Made by a program: the position numbers and the translations under genes
Part shown: positions 28,278-36,438 of the stretch, piece after piece
How the letters are laid out: every line of letters starts with the position of its first letter
How positions within the stretch are numbered: the stretch's first letter is position 1
Notes under the pieces: model-generated
What the model saw: only the letters and a program-made list of their open reading frames with translations
What the model was told of the DNA's origin: nothing
Databases searched by the model: none
Assembly (NCBI GenBank): GCA_036375715.1
Contig: DASVBS010000081.1
Location: 1 to 64,000, forward strand
DNA from: Longimicrobiaceae bacterium
Lineage (GTDB): Bacteria; Gemmatimonadota; Gemmatimonadetes; Longimicrobiales; Longimicrobiaceae
Direction: 5' to 3'
DNA: 64,000 bases

Positions 28278-29056
28278 TCGGCTCCCGCGAGCTCGGGTCC
28301 CGGCCACAGCTCCAGGAGGACTGCGTCGTAGGTGAGGTCCCCCAGCAGGATCGCGTTGATGAGACGCTGGGCCTCCACCACCAGCCGGCCGTCAGGGCTT
28401 ACGGGCACATGCTCAGACGGGTCCCGGACGATGAAGCGCCTTCCCCAGCGTTCGTAACCGGAGACGACGATGAAGTGGCCGACCGGATCGCCAGCGACGT
28501 CGTCTTCCACCATCTCGTGCGTTCCGGGCAGATGGCGCTCCCGCGGCATGCGGTAGAGGTAAGTCGCGGAAAGTCCCGCGAGGATGGGGTGATCGCGGTC
28601 GAGGATCTGCTTCAGCAGGCGGGGGGTAAGCTCGTTGAAGCCGAGCGAGCCACCGAGCCGCAGGTACTCGAGATAGGCCTCGCCCGCCCGCCGCGCCTTC
28701 GCCTGACGGAGATAGGGCAGACGGGCGTCGATCTTCGCCCGAAGCTCCCTGCGTCCGAGTCCCTTCCAGGTGGGATCGAAGATTCGCAGGTCGTAGGAGA
28801 AGATCCGGGCACGAAATCCGCGACGCAATGCCGAGATGGCGAGGTAGACGGCGAGCGTTCCGCCATCCTCGTTGCGGTCGATCTCGCGCAGGATCTCTTC
28901 GAGCCCGGGGTCGATTCCGTAGAAATTGTAGACCTTGCGGAGGCAGGTCGGGCCGCAGGTCACATCGTCCGGCTGCAGGAAGCGCTGCAACGGAAGGTCA
29001 TGCGCGACCCGACTTCGTTGCGCGCGTCGGTCGTCAGGAGAAGCCGTGGTTCCCAT
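28274..29056 (-). CDS. C39-like papain-fold peptidase associated with amidoligase
   Basis: 260 residues from ATG 29056 (a GTG at 29110 is an alternative). The papain-like triad is visible: Cys34 in DDVTCGPTCLRKVYNFYG, His in DPVGHFIVVSGYERWG and Asp in FIVRDPSEHVPV. It lacks the ABC-transporter domains of bacteriocin C39 exporters and has no signal peptide, so it acts in the cytoplasm. Its stop overlaps the start of the ATP-grasp/GCS2 gene by 4 bp. Such peptidase-amidoligase pairs are known from comparative genomics of ATP-grasp peptide ligases; cleaving or trimming the ligase substrate or product is inference. Confidence 0.85.
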   Translation of the reverse strand: MGTTASPDDRRAQRSRVAHDLPLQRFLQPDDVTCGPTCLRKVYNFYGIDPGLEEILREIDRNEDGGTLAVYLAISALRRGFRARIFSYDLRIFDPTWKGLGRRELRAKIDARLPYLRQAKARRAGEAYLEYLRLGGSLGFNELTPRLLKQILDRDHPILAGLSATYLYRMPRERHLPGTHEMVEDDVAGDPVGHFIVVSGYERWGRRFIVRDPSEHVPVSPDGRLVVEAQRLINAILLGDLTYDAVLLELWPGPELAGAE

Positions 29057-29293
29057 CCGGTTTGTTGACCGCCCGTGGGCGGGTGAGGATCCGGCACGAG
29101 AGGCTTGCACGCTCCATACCCGGGTGCACCCTTCTCCTGCTCAAGCGTTGCGCCACCCTTGCCGATACTCTGGCCACGGGCGAGTACGGACCGAGAGACG
29201 GGGAGTGTGGCGTTTTTCGGCTTTTCGCCGTAAACTACAGTACACCAGGCTGTCCACCTTCCAGGCCCATCACGAGAACCGCAGGGAAGAGCC

Positions 29294-30580
29294 ATGACCC
29301 CATCGCACGCCGTTCCGGCGCCCGGCCGTACACGAAGGTGGCGGGTCCCCCCGCCGCTCACCAGGGGAGCGGAGCTCCTCGAAGGAGCCGACATTCTGCG
29401 TGAGATGAGCGGGGAGGTGGCGGTGCTGCTATGGAAGTCCCTACGCAGCATCACCTTGTGGGCGTCGGCGAATCCGCGGGAGCTGGGCGAGCTGTTCACG
29501 GAGGGTGCGGAACAGCGCCGCATCGCCGAGATCCTGGTGACGGAGATGGACGAGGAGCTGGTGGAGCCGCTACGCACCTTTGCGGCGGTACTCGGCCAGG
29601 CGAGCACGATGCGGCGGGAGCCGGTGGCTCTCGCCTGTCGCCAGGTGGCGCAGTGGGCGATGGCGCACGATTACAGCGGAACCGCGCTGGCGTTCACGCA
29701 AGCGGCTGCGCTCGTCTGCCCCGCGGACGCGGAGCTGGCCCACGAGGTGGGCCGGCTCGCCCGCGCCGAGGGCGAGTACGCTCGGGCCGAGAGCTGGCAC
29801 CGCCGGGCGATCATGCTCGGACGGCAGACCGGCGCCTGGGAACCGTACGCGCGCTCCTACGTCAGCCTGGGCAACCTCGCCAGCCACCGCGGTAACTTCC
29901 CGCTGGCCCGGCGTTGCCAGATCAAGGCATACCGTGCCGCCAAGCGCCACGCCCTCGGCGAGGTGATGGGGATGGCGCTGCACGACCTCTTCCTGATTGC
30001 TCTCGACAGCGGTGAAGCTGCAACGGCCCAGCGCTACGCCCGGCAGGCTTTCCGAGCCTATGGCCCGACCCACGACCGGATACCCTACCTGGCTCACGAC
30101 CTTGCGGTCCTCTGGATGCGCGAAGGCCAGTTCCAGCAGGCGTTGCCGGTACTCCAGGCGTTGATGCCACGCTTTACTTCGGTGGACGAGCAGTTGCTCG
30201 TCCAGGCCAACGTTGCCCGTGCGGCCGGCGGTCTCGGTCAGATGGAGCTGTTCGAGCAGGCCTGGAACAATGCTCACAATCTCATGCTTCTTCCTCAAAC
30301 CGCACCGCGTCGAGCCCAGGCGTTGCTCAACCTGGCTCGAGGAGCCACGGGGCTGGGCTTGTGGGATCGCGCGGAAAGCGCCGCGCGCGCTGCCCTCGAG
30401 CAGGCAACGATGCGTGGAGAAGCGCAGATCGTCTTCGAGGCCGAAGCCGTTCTCTCCTGCGCTCAGACTCACCATCATGCAGCCGCGTCCGTTAGTGCTC
30501 CGGACAATCAGTTGCCAGAAGATGCAGAGATTGTTGAGGAGTTTCTGCAGGCACTTACAGCTGTGGGGGCGGAGGCCTAG
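29294..30580 (+). CDS. TPR-repeat protein of unknown function
   Basis: 428 residues, predicted all-alpha. TPR-like units run through most of the protein, for example GRLARAEGEYARAESWHRRA, LGNLASHRGNFPLARRCQIK and LARGATGLGLWDRAESAARA. No DNA-binding domain, signal peptide or membrane helix is visible. Architecture recalls stand-alone TPR peptide sensors of the Rap kind, but there is no direct sequence evidence for that. It is divergent from the peptidase/amidoligase operon (237-bp gap) and convergent with the small lipopeptide gene, separated by a shared terminator whose loop contains its TAG stop. Confidence 0.8.
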   Translation: MTPSHAVPAPGRTRRWRVPPPLTRGAELLEGADILREMSGEVAVLLWKSLRSITLWASANPRELGELFTEGAEQRRIAEILVTEMDEELVEPLRTFAAVLGQASTMRREPVALACRQVAQWAMAHDYSGTALAFTQAAALVCPADAELAHEVGRLARAEGEYARAESWHRRAIMLGRQTGAWEPYARSYVSLGNLASHRGNFPLARRCQIKAYRAAKRHALGEVMGMALHDLFLIALDSGEAATAQRYARQAFRAYGPTHDRIPYLAHDLAVLWMREGQFQQALPVLQALMPRFTSVDEQLLVQANVARAAGGLGQMELFEQAWNNAHNLMLLPQTAPRRAQALLNLARGATGLGLWDRAESAARAALEQATMRGEAQIVFEAEAVLSCAQTHHHAAASVSAPDNQLPEDAEIVEEFLQALTAVGAEA

Positions 30581-30601
30581 TAGTTGGCCTTCCGCCCCCA
30601 C
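30563..30601. terminator. Bidirectional intrinsic terminator containing the TPR stop codon
   Basis: A stem GTGGGGGCGGAGGCC paired with GGCCTTCCGCCCCCAC (one bulged T) encloses loop TAGTAGTT, whose first TAG is the stop of the TPR gene. It serves the convergent TPR and lipopeptide genes. Confidence 0.8.
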
Positions 30602-30626
30602 CGGGCGCTTCCTCAGCTAAGCTGAT

Positions 30627-30779
30627 TCAGCCGCCGGAGCCAAAGCCGCCCTGGCCGGTCGGCCCCTGAACCGCGTCGTAGCTCGGCGCGCTCGGATCGG
30701 GACCAACCAGGTCCGACGAGCAGGCAGTGGTCACGAGGCCAACAAGGGCAGCGGCGATGAGCAGGCGGAAGCGCTTCAT
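30627..30779 (-). CDS. 50-residue lipopeptide-like secreted small protein
   Basis: The ATG at 30779 follows AGGA and starts a classic lipoprotein signal peptide: basic MKRFR, hydrophobic LLIAAALVGLVTTA, then Cys. The predicted mature part is only about 27 residues, Cys-SSDLVGPDPSAPSYDA and a Gly-rich end GQGGFGSGG. A longer frame from 30944 is rejected. It is convergent with the TPR gene and divergent from the AraC-type regulator. No known lipoprotein family fits. Role as a secreted signal or modified peptide is speculation based on size and neighbours. Confidence 0.7.
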   Translation of the reverse strand: MKRFRLLIAAALVGLVTTACSSDLVGPDPSAPSYDAVQGPTGQGGFGSGG

Positions 30780-30908
30780 AGATCGTCCTGGGTCTGTGCA
30801 GGAGTGCAGTGAACCGATTATGTCGGGGGATCTGCTCTCAATTTGAAACCTTTCCACCAAGCCGGCCACGGCGCGAGCGGAACGTAACCACATATTTCCC
30901 GCTGATTT

Positions 30909-31736
30909 ATGCGCCAGGTTCTCCGACCTCTCCTGGTCCTGCATCCTGATGCGCGCTTTCGCGATCAGGTGCGGAGGGCGGGAGGCAAGCGTTTTGAGTA
31001 CGTGGAAGTGAAGGACTGGAACGAGCTTAGAGAGCTCGTCCGGACTTCACCCCCTGCTGCCCTGATTGTCGTCGACCCCTACGAGTCGCGCGACGAGCTG
31101 GCTTCGCCGCTGCGCGCGCTACTCCTGGAGTTTCCGTCCATCACGGTGGTGGCGGCGCTCGATCTGCACCCCGATCGCTATCGCGATCTGCGCACCCTGG
31201 GCGCCTGGGGGGTGGCAGAGATCATCGTGCGCGGCGAGGACGACACGACAGAGGCGATCGGCCGCCGCATCCGCAGCATTCAAGGTCGCCCTCTGCAGAG
31301 CCTGCTCGAGCGTTCCCTCCCCGCCAACACCTCCGGGCAGGCTCGCGCACTGCTGATGGCCGCCGCAGAAGTCGTCTCCACCGGCGGCCAGGCGCGCGAG
31401 CTCGCCCGCATGCTCTACCTCTCCCCCCGCACGCTCCTCCGCTGGTGCGAACGAGCGGAGCTCCCGCCCCCGCGTCGCATCCTGGTCTGGATGCGCGTGC
31501 TGATGGCGGCCGAGTTGCTCGATGACCCCGGCCGCACGGTATCGAGCGTGGCACACGCATGCGGGTACTCGTCCGACAACAGCCTGCGGCGCGCACTACA
31601 GGACTTCCTCGATACCACCCCCACGACCCTGCGCCGTGAGGGGGCCTTCGCCACGGCGGCGCGCGCCTTCCTCCGCGACCTTGCCCGCACCCGCGAGCAC
31701 CACACCTACACGCTGACCGGCTCGCGGGCAGGGTAA
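30909..31736 (+). CDS. AraC-type HTH regulator with receiver-like N-terminal domain
   Basis: 275 residues. The N-terminal ~115 residues have a flavodoxin-like receiver pattern (LLVLHPDARFRDQVRRAG, then AALIVVDPYESRDEL with an Asp at the end of strand 3, then SITVVAALD) but lack the full acidic pocket and conserved Lys, so phosphorylation is uncertain. The C-terminal ~110 residues are an AraC double HTH (ARELARMLYLSPRTLLRWCE and SVAHACGYSSDNSLRRALQD). It starts 129 bp from the divergent lipopeptide gene, whose promoter it is well placed to control. Confidence 0.85.
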   Translation: MRQVLRPLLVLHPDARFRDQVRRAGGKRFEYVEVKDWNELRELVRTSPPAALIVVDPYESRDELASPLRALLLEFPSITVVAALDLHPDRYRDLRTLGAWGVAEIIVRGEDDTTEAIGRRIRSIQGRPLQSLLERSLPANTSGQARALLMAAAEVVSTGGQARELARMLYLSPRTLLRWCERAELPPPRRILVWMRVLMAAELLDDPGRTVSSVAHACGYSSDNSLRRALQDFLDTTPTTLRREGAFATAARAFLRDLARTREHHTYTLTGSRAG

Positions 31737-31974
31737 CGGGTCAAGCCGCTGGTTACAAGCATCGCATGAGGAGAACCCGACCGCGGTAGCAGACCTCGCG
31801 CTCGAAGCGGCGCACCGTCTCCGGCACACGACATCCCCGCCCACTCCTCTCGTTTGTCGCCGGGAGGAAGGCATAGCCACGCGGGGGCATCGCAGCCGCG
31901 TCCGGACGCGGCGCGAGCCATCGGCCTCCGAGGCCTCGGAGACCGTACCGACAGATTGTAGATCCGAAAAAAAA

Positions 31975-32721
31975 TCAGCGAGGGATCAGGATTACCTGCC
32001 CCGCCAGAATGCGAGACGAAGTGAGACCGTTGAAGACCTGGAGGTCCTCCATACTGACCTGCATGCGGCGCGCGATGGACCAGATGGAGTCGCCTTTGCG
32101 GACCACATAGCGCTCCGGCTCTGCTCCCCCTGCTGAGCTCGCAGCGCTGGCGAGGCGGGTGTCGCCGCCGTTCACGTACGTGCGGTACTCGGCAGGAAAG
32201 ACCGCCACGTGAAAATGGGGCGGGTTGCGCTCTTCCGTGGCCTCCAGCACCCCCTTGCGCTCGAGGAAGAGCAGCGTGGAACGCAGCCACTCGAGGCACC
32301 GGGACGAGCGGGGACGTCGCAGATCAATGGCCATGCCGGTGGGGTGCACCGACCGATCGACGCTGTTGATGAGCCGCTGGGACTTGGGGCGGACGGCACT
32401 GGTCACGACGAGCCGCTCGCCGCATGCGCGACGATACTGGGCGGCGAGCCGCTCCACGAACGTGCGCGTAGCGGGAAGCACATACGGATGGCTCACCGCG
32501 GCGAGCTGGTAGTTGTCGTTCCCGGTGAGCCGCACGAAGGTGCCGCGATCTGCGGCGCGGCGCACTCCGCTGGACGTCTGGTAGAAGTAGAGGTTCTGCC
32601 GCTGGGCGGTCTCGTACATCCGGTCGACGCTGGAGCGCGAGCCGCGAAGCGACTGTGCTCCGCTCGCAGTCGGGAAGGTGAGGGTGAACCCGAGCACCAG
32701 CGCCGCGACGAATCTGGACAT
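31975..32721 (-). CDS. DUF5715/M15-like peptidase with C-terminal LysM domain
   Basis: 248 residues from ATG 32721, which gives a signal peptide ending TASGAQS. The core (VVTSAVRPKSQRLINSVDRS, HPTGMAIDLRRP, PPHFHVAVFP) has the His/Asp/His zinc pattern of VanY/M15 D,D-carboxypeptidase-like folds, as in DUF5715 proteins. The last ~45 residues form a LysM module (YVVRKGDSIWSIARRMQVSM) that would hold it on peptidoglycan. It follows the lytic transglycosylase gene on the same strand, which fits a cell-wall role. Activity untested. Confidence 0.85.
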   Translation of the reverse strand: MSRFVAALVLGFTLTFPTASGAQSLRGSRSSVDRMYETAQRQNLYFYQTSSGVRRAADRGTFVRLTGNDNYQLAAVSHPYVLPATRTFVERLAAQYRRACGERLVVTSAVRPKSQRLINSVDRSVHPTGMAIDLRRPRSSRCLEWLRSTLLFLERKGVLEATEERNPPHFHVAVFPAEYRTYVNGGDTRLASAASSAGGAEPERYVVRKGDSIWSIARRMQVSMEDLQVFNGLTSSRILAGQVILIPR

Positions 32722-32774
32722 CTGTCTGCTGTACGGAAAACGCGCCGGCGGGGAGCCGGCGAGGATTGGAAACG

Positions 32775-32804
32775 CCCCGGGAGACACCTAAAGTACTCCC
32801 GGGG
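32775..32804 (-). terminator. Hairpin between slt and the LysM peptidase gene
   Basis: A 9-bp perfect stem CCCCGGGAG/CTCCCGGGG with a 12-base loop lies 44 bp past the slt stop on the minus strand. The following minus-strand sequence is only weakly T-rich, so it may be an attenuating or 3'-protecting hairpin rather than a full terminator. Confidence 0.4.
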
Positions 32805-32847
32805 TCGGGCCAGATCAAGATTTTTTTAACTTCTGACTTCGACGCGG

Positions 32848-35295
32848 TCAGCGATTCTCGTCAAGAACCAGGCCGACCGGGCGCTCTTCCGCGTACAGTC
32901 GCGAGTAAATCGCGGCGTTTCGGAGCACCAGTTTGATGTAGTTCCGGGTCTCGTCAAAGGGAATCGCCTCGCGGAACTCGTCGGTGTCGCCTCCGTAGCC
33001 CAGCGTCCGCCTCCAGCGATTCGCGCGGCCCGGTCCGGCGTTGTATGCCGCAAGCGCCAGATCTCTGGCGCCGTCGTAGGCGCGGAGTTGGTCGCCGAGA
33101 TAGCGAGCGCCCAGTCGGAGGTTGATTTCCGGAACCTCCAGCAGCCGCTCTTCGAAGTCGCCAATGCCGAGCCGCGAAGCGAGCCATTGGCCGGTGCCCG
33201 GCATGATCTGGGTCAATCCGGTGGCTCCCACCCAGGAGCGGATCTTCGGCCGGAAGGTCGACTCCTGACGGATCAGCCCCGCCAGCAGCATCGGGTCGAC
33301 GCCGGCGCGCTGAGCCTCGGCCTCCACCAGCTTGCGATAGGGGAACGGGAAGACCACGCGCAGCAGACGCGGATCCCACTCCCCGTTGCGCTTCTGCAGC
33401 AGGGTGTAGCCCAGGCGGATCGCCTCCACTGAATGCCCGCGGTCGCGGAGCCCCTCGGCGACCGCAAGCAGAGCGGCGGGCCGATTGTCCAGCACCCGTA
33501 CCGCCGACTCCAGCTCCTGTTCCCACGCGCGCTCCAGGCCCGCCTCTTCCAGCGCGTCCAGTCGGCGGAGGACCTCCGTTCCCGCCGTGGGGTCCGAGGC
33601 AAGGCCCACCCAGGGCCGCGGCTCCGCCAGAATCACGTCCACCGGATGGGTGCCCAGCCGACTTCCCGCGCGCAGGGCGTAGTAGGAGACCGGGTCCGCC
33701 GCGAGGGCGGCGCGATACATGGCCTTCGCCTTTTCCGTGCGACCGGCCTTCTCGTACAGCTTCCCGGTCTCGTACGCCACACGGACCGTCGCCTCCCCCC
33801 GCGGATAGCGGCTGACGTAGCGCTCCCACGCCTCGATGGCGCCGGCCGGATCCTTCAGCTTCAGGCTCCGATCGCCCACCCGATACAGCGCCTCGCGCGC
33901 ATCGGGAGAGTGCTCGACCGCGGCCGCGCGACGGTAATAGGAGAGTGCTTCCCGCAACGAGGGAGCGTCGTCCCCGAGCAGGAACAACGCGGTGCCCGCC
34001 GCGGCGGTGCGGGGATATCGCTCCGCCACCTGCTTCAGCTCCCGAACGGCGGCGCTGCGCGAGCCGGTACGGTAGAGCGAGCGAGCCGCGTACAGGTGAG
34101 CTTCGGCAACCTGCTCGTCATCCCTGAGCTCCGCGGCGGCTCGCTGGAAAGCTTCCCGTGCCTGCGGATAGTCTCGCTCCAGGTAGAGAAGGCGGGCCAG
34201 CTTGAGCCGCAGTGCCGGGACGTCCGCGGCGCCGCGCGCAATCGCGTCCCGGAGCGCGCGAGCGGCGAGCCCGGGTCGGGCGGCCGCCTCGTAAGCAGAG
34301 GCGCGAGCCAGCGCGTCGGCCGGCTCAGAGGAGTCGATGCGACCGAGCAGGTCTGCCGCCTCGGTGCGGGTGGAAGCGAGGGCGCGCACCTCCCACGCTA
34401 CGGTGCGCAGGCGCTCGCGCGCCTCGCCTTCCCGTCCTTGCTCCAGCAGCAGGCGAGCCGCATCGAGGCGCAGCACCGAGGCCTCCGCGACCGCCCCCTG
34501 CGCCCGCAGCACGCGCTCCTCCCACTCCAGCTTGCGGAGGGCGCCGGCCAGGTCGCCCGCCGTGCGCCGTGCGGTCACCTCCGCCTGCACCCGGCGAAGG
34601 CGCACCGGCGCGCTCCGGGGCGGGCTCGCCGCGGTCAGCGACACCGGCAGCGTTTCGCCGGCGGCGGCGAGCTGCTCGATCTGCAGAGTGCGCAGCCAGT
34701 CCGCGATCTCCGGCGCGGCCGCGGCGGCCCGGCCGAACGCTTCCGCCGCTTCGGCGTGCTGCCCCTCTTCGGCCAGCACTTCCCCGAGACGGGCCAGCGC
34801 CGAGGCGACGTGTCGCGCGGCGGGCAGCTCTGCGTAGCGGGCGTACGCCTCCGCCGCCTCCTTGTCGCGTCCGAGCTCCTCGCTCGCCCGCGCCAACAGG
34901 TAGAGCCCCTCGCCACCCTCGGCCGTCTCCAGCCACTCCCGACCCTCCAGAGCCTCACGGACGTGGTCCCACCCTCCCCACTCCGCCGCGGCGCGGGCGG
35001 TGAGCAGAACATAGCTCGAGGTGACCTCTGCCTCGTCCAGGAGGCCACGGAGCATGCGCCACGCGGCCCAGGGCCTGCCAGCCTCCAACACGCTGCGGGC
35101 CTCAAGGGCCACCGCGGCCGCCTCCAGGTGCGGGAGAACGCGGATCGGCTCTAGGCGGGTGAGCTGCTGCATCTCTGTGAAGAGCGATCCGGGCCAATGC
35201 GGCCGCTCCTCCGAGAGGAGCGTGCTCGCCAGCGCGCCGGTGAGCATGCCCGCCGCGGCGAAAAGGTACAACGAGGCCGGAACTCTCTTTTTCAT
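32848..35295 (-). CDS. Soluble lytic murein transglycosylase with TPR-like superhelix
   Basis: 815 residues. An N-terminal hydrophobic segment (LYLFAAAGMLTGALASTLL) is a signal or anchor. A long alpha-helical, Ala-rich TPR-like region (about 50-640) resembles the ring of Slt70. The C-terminal SLT domain has the catalytic Glu at about 678 in LLAGLIRQESTFRPK, then GATGLTQIMPGTGQWLA and LALAAYNAGPGR. The enzyme cleaves MurNAc-GlcNAc bonds to 1,6-anhydro products in the periplasm. It is larger than E. coli Slt (645 aa) because of extra helical repeats. Confidence 0.92.
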   Translation of the reverse strand: MKKRVPASLYLFAAAGMLTGALASTLLSEERPHWPGSLFTEMQQLTRLEPIRVLPHLEAAAVALEARSVLEAGRPWAAWRMLRGLLDEAEVTSSYVLLTARAAAEWGGWDHVREALEGREWLETAEGGEGLYLLARASEELGRDKEAAEAYARYAELPAARHVASALARLGEVLAEEGQHAEAAEAFGRAAAAAPEIADWLRTLQIEQLAAAGETLPVSLTAASPPRSAPVRLRRVQAEVTARRTAGDLAGALRKLEWEERVLRAQGAVAEASVLRLDAARLLLEQGREGEARERLRTVAWEVRALASTRTEAADLLGRIDSSEPADALARASAYEAAARPGLAARALRDAIARGAADVPALRLKLARLLYLERDYPQAREAFQRAAAELRDDEQVAEAHLYAARSLYRTGSRSAAVRELKQVAERYPRTAAAGTALFLLGDDAPSLREALSYYRRAAAVEHSPDAREALYRVGDRSLKLKDPAGAIEAWERYVSRYPRGEATVRVAYETGKLYEKAGRTEKAKAMYRAALAADPVSYYALRAGSRLGTHPVDVILAEPRPWVGLASDPTAGTEVLRRLDALEEAGLERAWEQELESAVRVLDNRPAALLAVAEGLRDRGHSVEAIRLGYTLLQKRNGEWDPRLLRVVFPFPYRKLVEAEAQRAGVDPMLLAGLIRQESTFRPKIRSWVGATGLTQIMPGTGQWLASRLGIGDFEERLLEVPEINLRLGARYLGDQLRAYDGARDLALAAYNAGPGRANRWRRTLGYGGDTDEFREAIPFDETRNYIKLVLRNAAIYSRLYAEERPVGLVLDENR

Positions 35296-35420
35296 GTCGA
35301 AGCGGTGTACTGCGGAATGGCTGGAGACTGCCCAACCTCAGGGGAGGATTGCACCTACGTCTACTCGAAATCACCCCGCTTGTTCCTTCCGGCCGGTAAA
35401 CAGATGGCGCGGAAACGGGC

Positions 35421-35450
35421 TTGACAGCGCGGTCGCGTAGCGGTTAGTCT
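35421..35450 (+). promoter_or_regulatory. Sigma70-like promoter of tRNA-Asn
   Basis: A consensus -35 TTGACA at 35421-35426 is followed after 18 bp by TAGTCT at 35445-35450. Transcription would start a few bases before the mature tRNA at 35465. Confidence 0.7.
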
Positions 35451-35464
35451 TATTGTCTACGCCT

Positions 35465-35538
35465 GCCCGCTTAGCTCAGTTGGTTAGAGCATCTGACTGT
35501 TAATCAGAGGGTCCCAGGTTCGAGTCCTGGAGCGGGCG
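35465..35538 (+). tRNA. tRNA-Asn (anticodon GTT)
   Basis: The cloverleaf is complete: acceptor GCCCGCT/AGCGGGC, D arm GCTC-loop-GAGC, anticodon stem TCTGA/TCAGA with loop CTGTTAA (anticodon GTT), and T arm with GGTTCGAGTCC. The discriminator is G and CCA is not encoded. A promoter and a strong terminator flank it, so it is a single-gene unit. Confidence 0.97.
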
Positions 35539-35552
35539 CTTGGTGGTGATTG

Positions 35553-35590
35553 GAAGCTCCGGGAGCGGGAACGCTCCCGGGGCTTCTCTT
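35553..35590 (+). terminator. Intrinsic terminator of tRNA-Asn
   Basis: A 15-bp stem GAAGCTCCGGGAGCG/CGCTCCCGGGGCTTC (one G-U pair) with loop GGAA is followed by TCTTATTTATAA, 14 bp after the tRNA. Confidence 0.88.
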
Positions 35591-35855
35591 ATTTATAATG
35601 TCGGCGGCCCGGAGGGAGTCTGAATCGGTTCGCGGGAATGGCGCCTTGTATCGGTTCGCAACCGAGGTGCTCTGTGAGCCATCTTTGGGCGCGACACCCG
35701 CAGCTGATGACTACGAGGACCTACAAGCCGGCAGCGCTCCCCCCTGCGGAGCCGATCTCGACACCCGGGGTACAGCAACTACGATGGGAGGGACAATCCG
35801 AACCGTTTCGCAAACTGTCCCATCGCTCGGATCCGCTCAACCCTGGAAGGACCTC

Positions 35856-36332
35856 ATGACTTCGGATACGGCACTTCGCAGCATCCCCGACCTGACCCTT
35901 CCCCGCGGGAGCGACGGCGTCCCGACTCGGCTTCGAACGACGGGCCGGGAGAATACCGTGCTCATCCTCCTGCATTCGGCCGATTGCCGAGGGTGCATCG
36001 ACTATCTGCGCTCCCTTGTCGCGGCGCGCGAGGGACTTCAGGACTGGGACGGACGCGTGGTCGCGGTCGTACCCGCGGGAGTCTCGGAAGCGGGCCGCGT
36101 GCGCGAGGCGGTCGAGCCCTCGTTCCTGGTGCTCGCCGACCCCGACGGCCGTTGCCGGGAGGCGTGCGGCGTGGGTGGGGGATCGATAATCATCGCCGAT
36201 CAGTGGGGCGAGGTCTTCCACGTCTACGCCGGAGAACCGGATTCGCACGACTTCCCCGCGCCGGACGAGGTGGTCGAGTGGCTCCGCTTCCTGGCCATCC
36301 AGTGCCCGGAGTGCCAGGGAGAGGCACTCTGA
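35856..36332 (+). CDS. Thioredoxin-fold protein with CxxC
   Basis: 158 residues from the ATG at 35856, preceded by GGAAGGA; the in-frame extension back to 35550 overlaps the tRNA terminator and is rejected. TVLILLHSADCRGCIDYLRS has the thioredoxin-like strand-CxxC-helix pattern (CRGC), and the remainder (FLVLADPDGRCREACGVGGG) follows a peroxiredoxin/AhpC-TSA-like scaffold. The tail has a CPEC pair. Cytoplasmic, no signal peptide. Probably a redox or peroxide-handling protein; it lies upstream of EboE in the same direction. Confidence 0.7.
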   Translation: MTSDTALRSIPDLTLPRGSDGVPTRLRTTGRENTVLILLHSADCRGCIDYLRSLVAAREGLQDWDGRVVAVVPAGVSEAGRVREAVEPSFLVLADPDGRCREACGVGGGSIIIADQWGEVFHVYAGEPDSHDFPAPDEVVEWLRFLAIQCPECQGEAL

Positions 36333-36438
36333 AGCGGACCGCCAGCGGCCATCCCCCATCTGCCGAATTTGCGCCTCCGCCCGCGGCTGCCGTAGCTTTC
36401 CCGGCCTGACCAGAGGTTCCCCCCGACCACGGAGAGCA

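Noticed and set aside
31926-31941. Perfect 16-bp palindrome CTCCGAGGCCTCGGAG after the LysM peptidase gene
   Set aside because: No loop and no adjacent U tract on the right side; could be chance in GC-rich DNA, so not called as a terminator or operator.
32743-32761. CGCCGGC/GCCGGCG hairpin just upstream of the LysM peptidase start
   Set aside because: Short GC hairpins are common in this composition and there is no supporting element.
33433-35154. A 573-codon plus-strand frame across slt
   Set aside because: Shadow of the lytic transglycosylase gene; no recognisable domain and Arg/Gln-rich composition.
35550-35855. In-frame upstream part of the thioredoxin-fold gene
   Set aside because: Overlaps the tRNA terminator and has no domain or Shine-Dalgarno; the ATG at 35856 is better supported.
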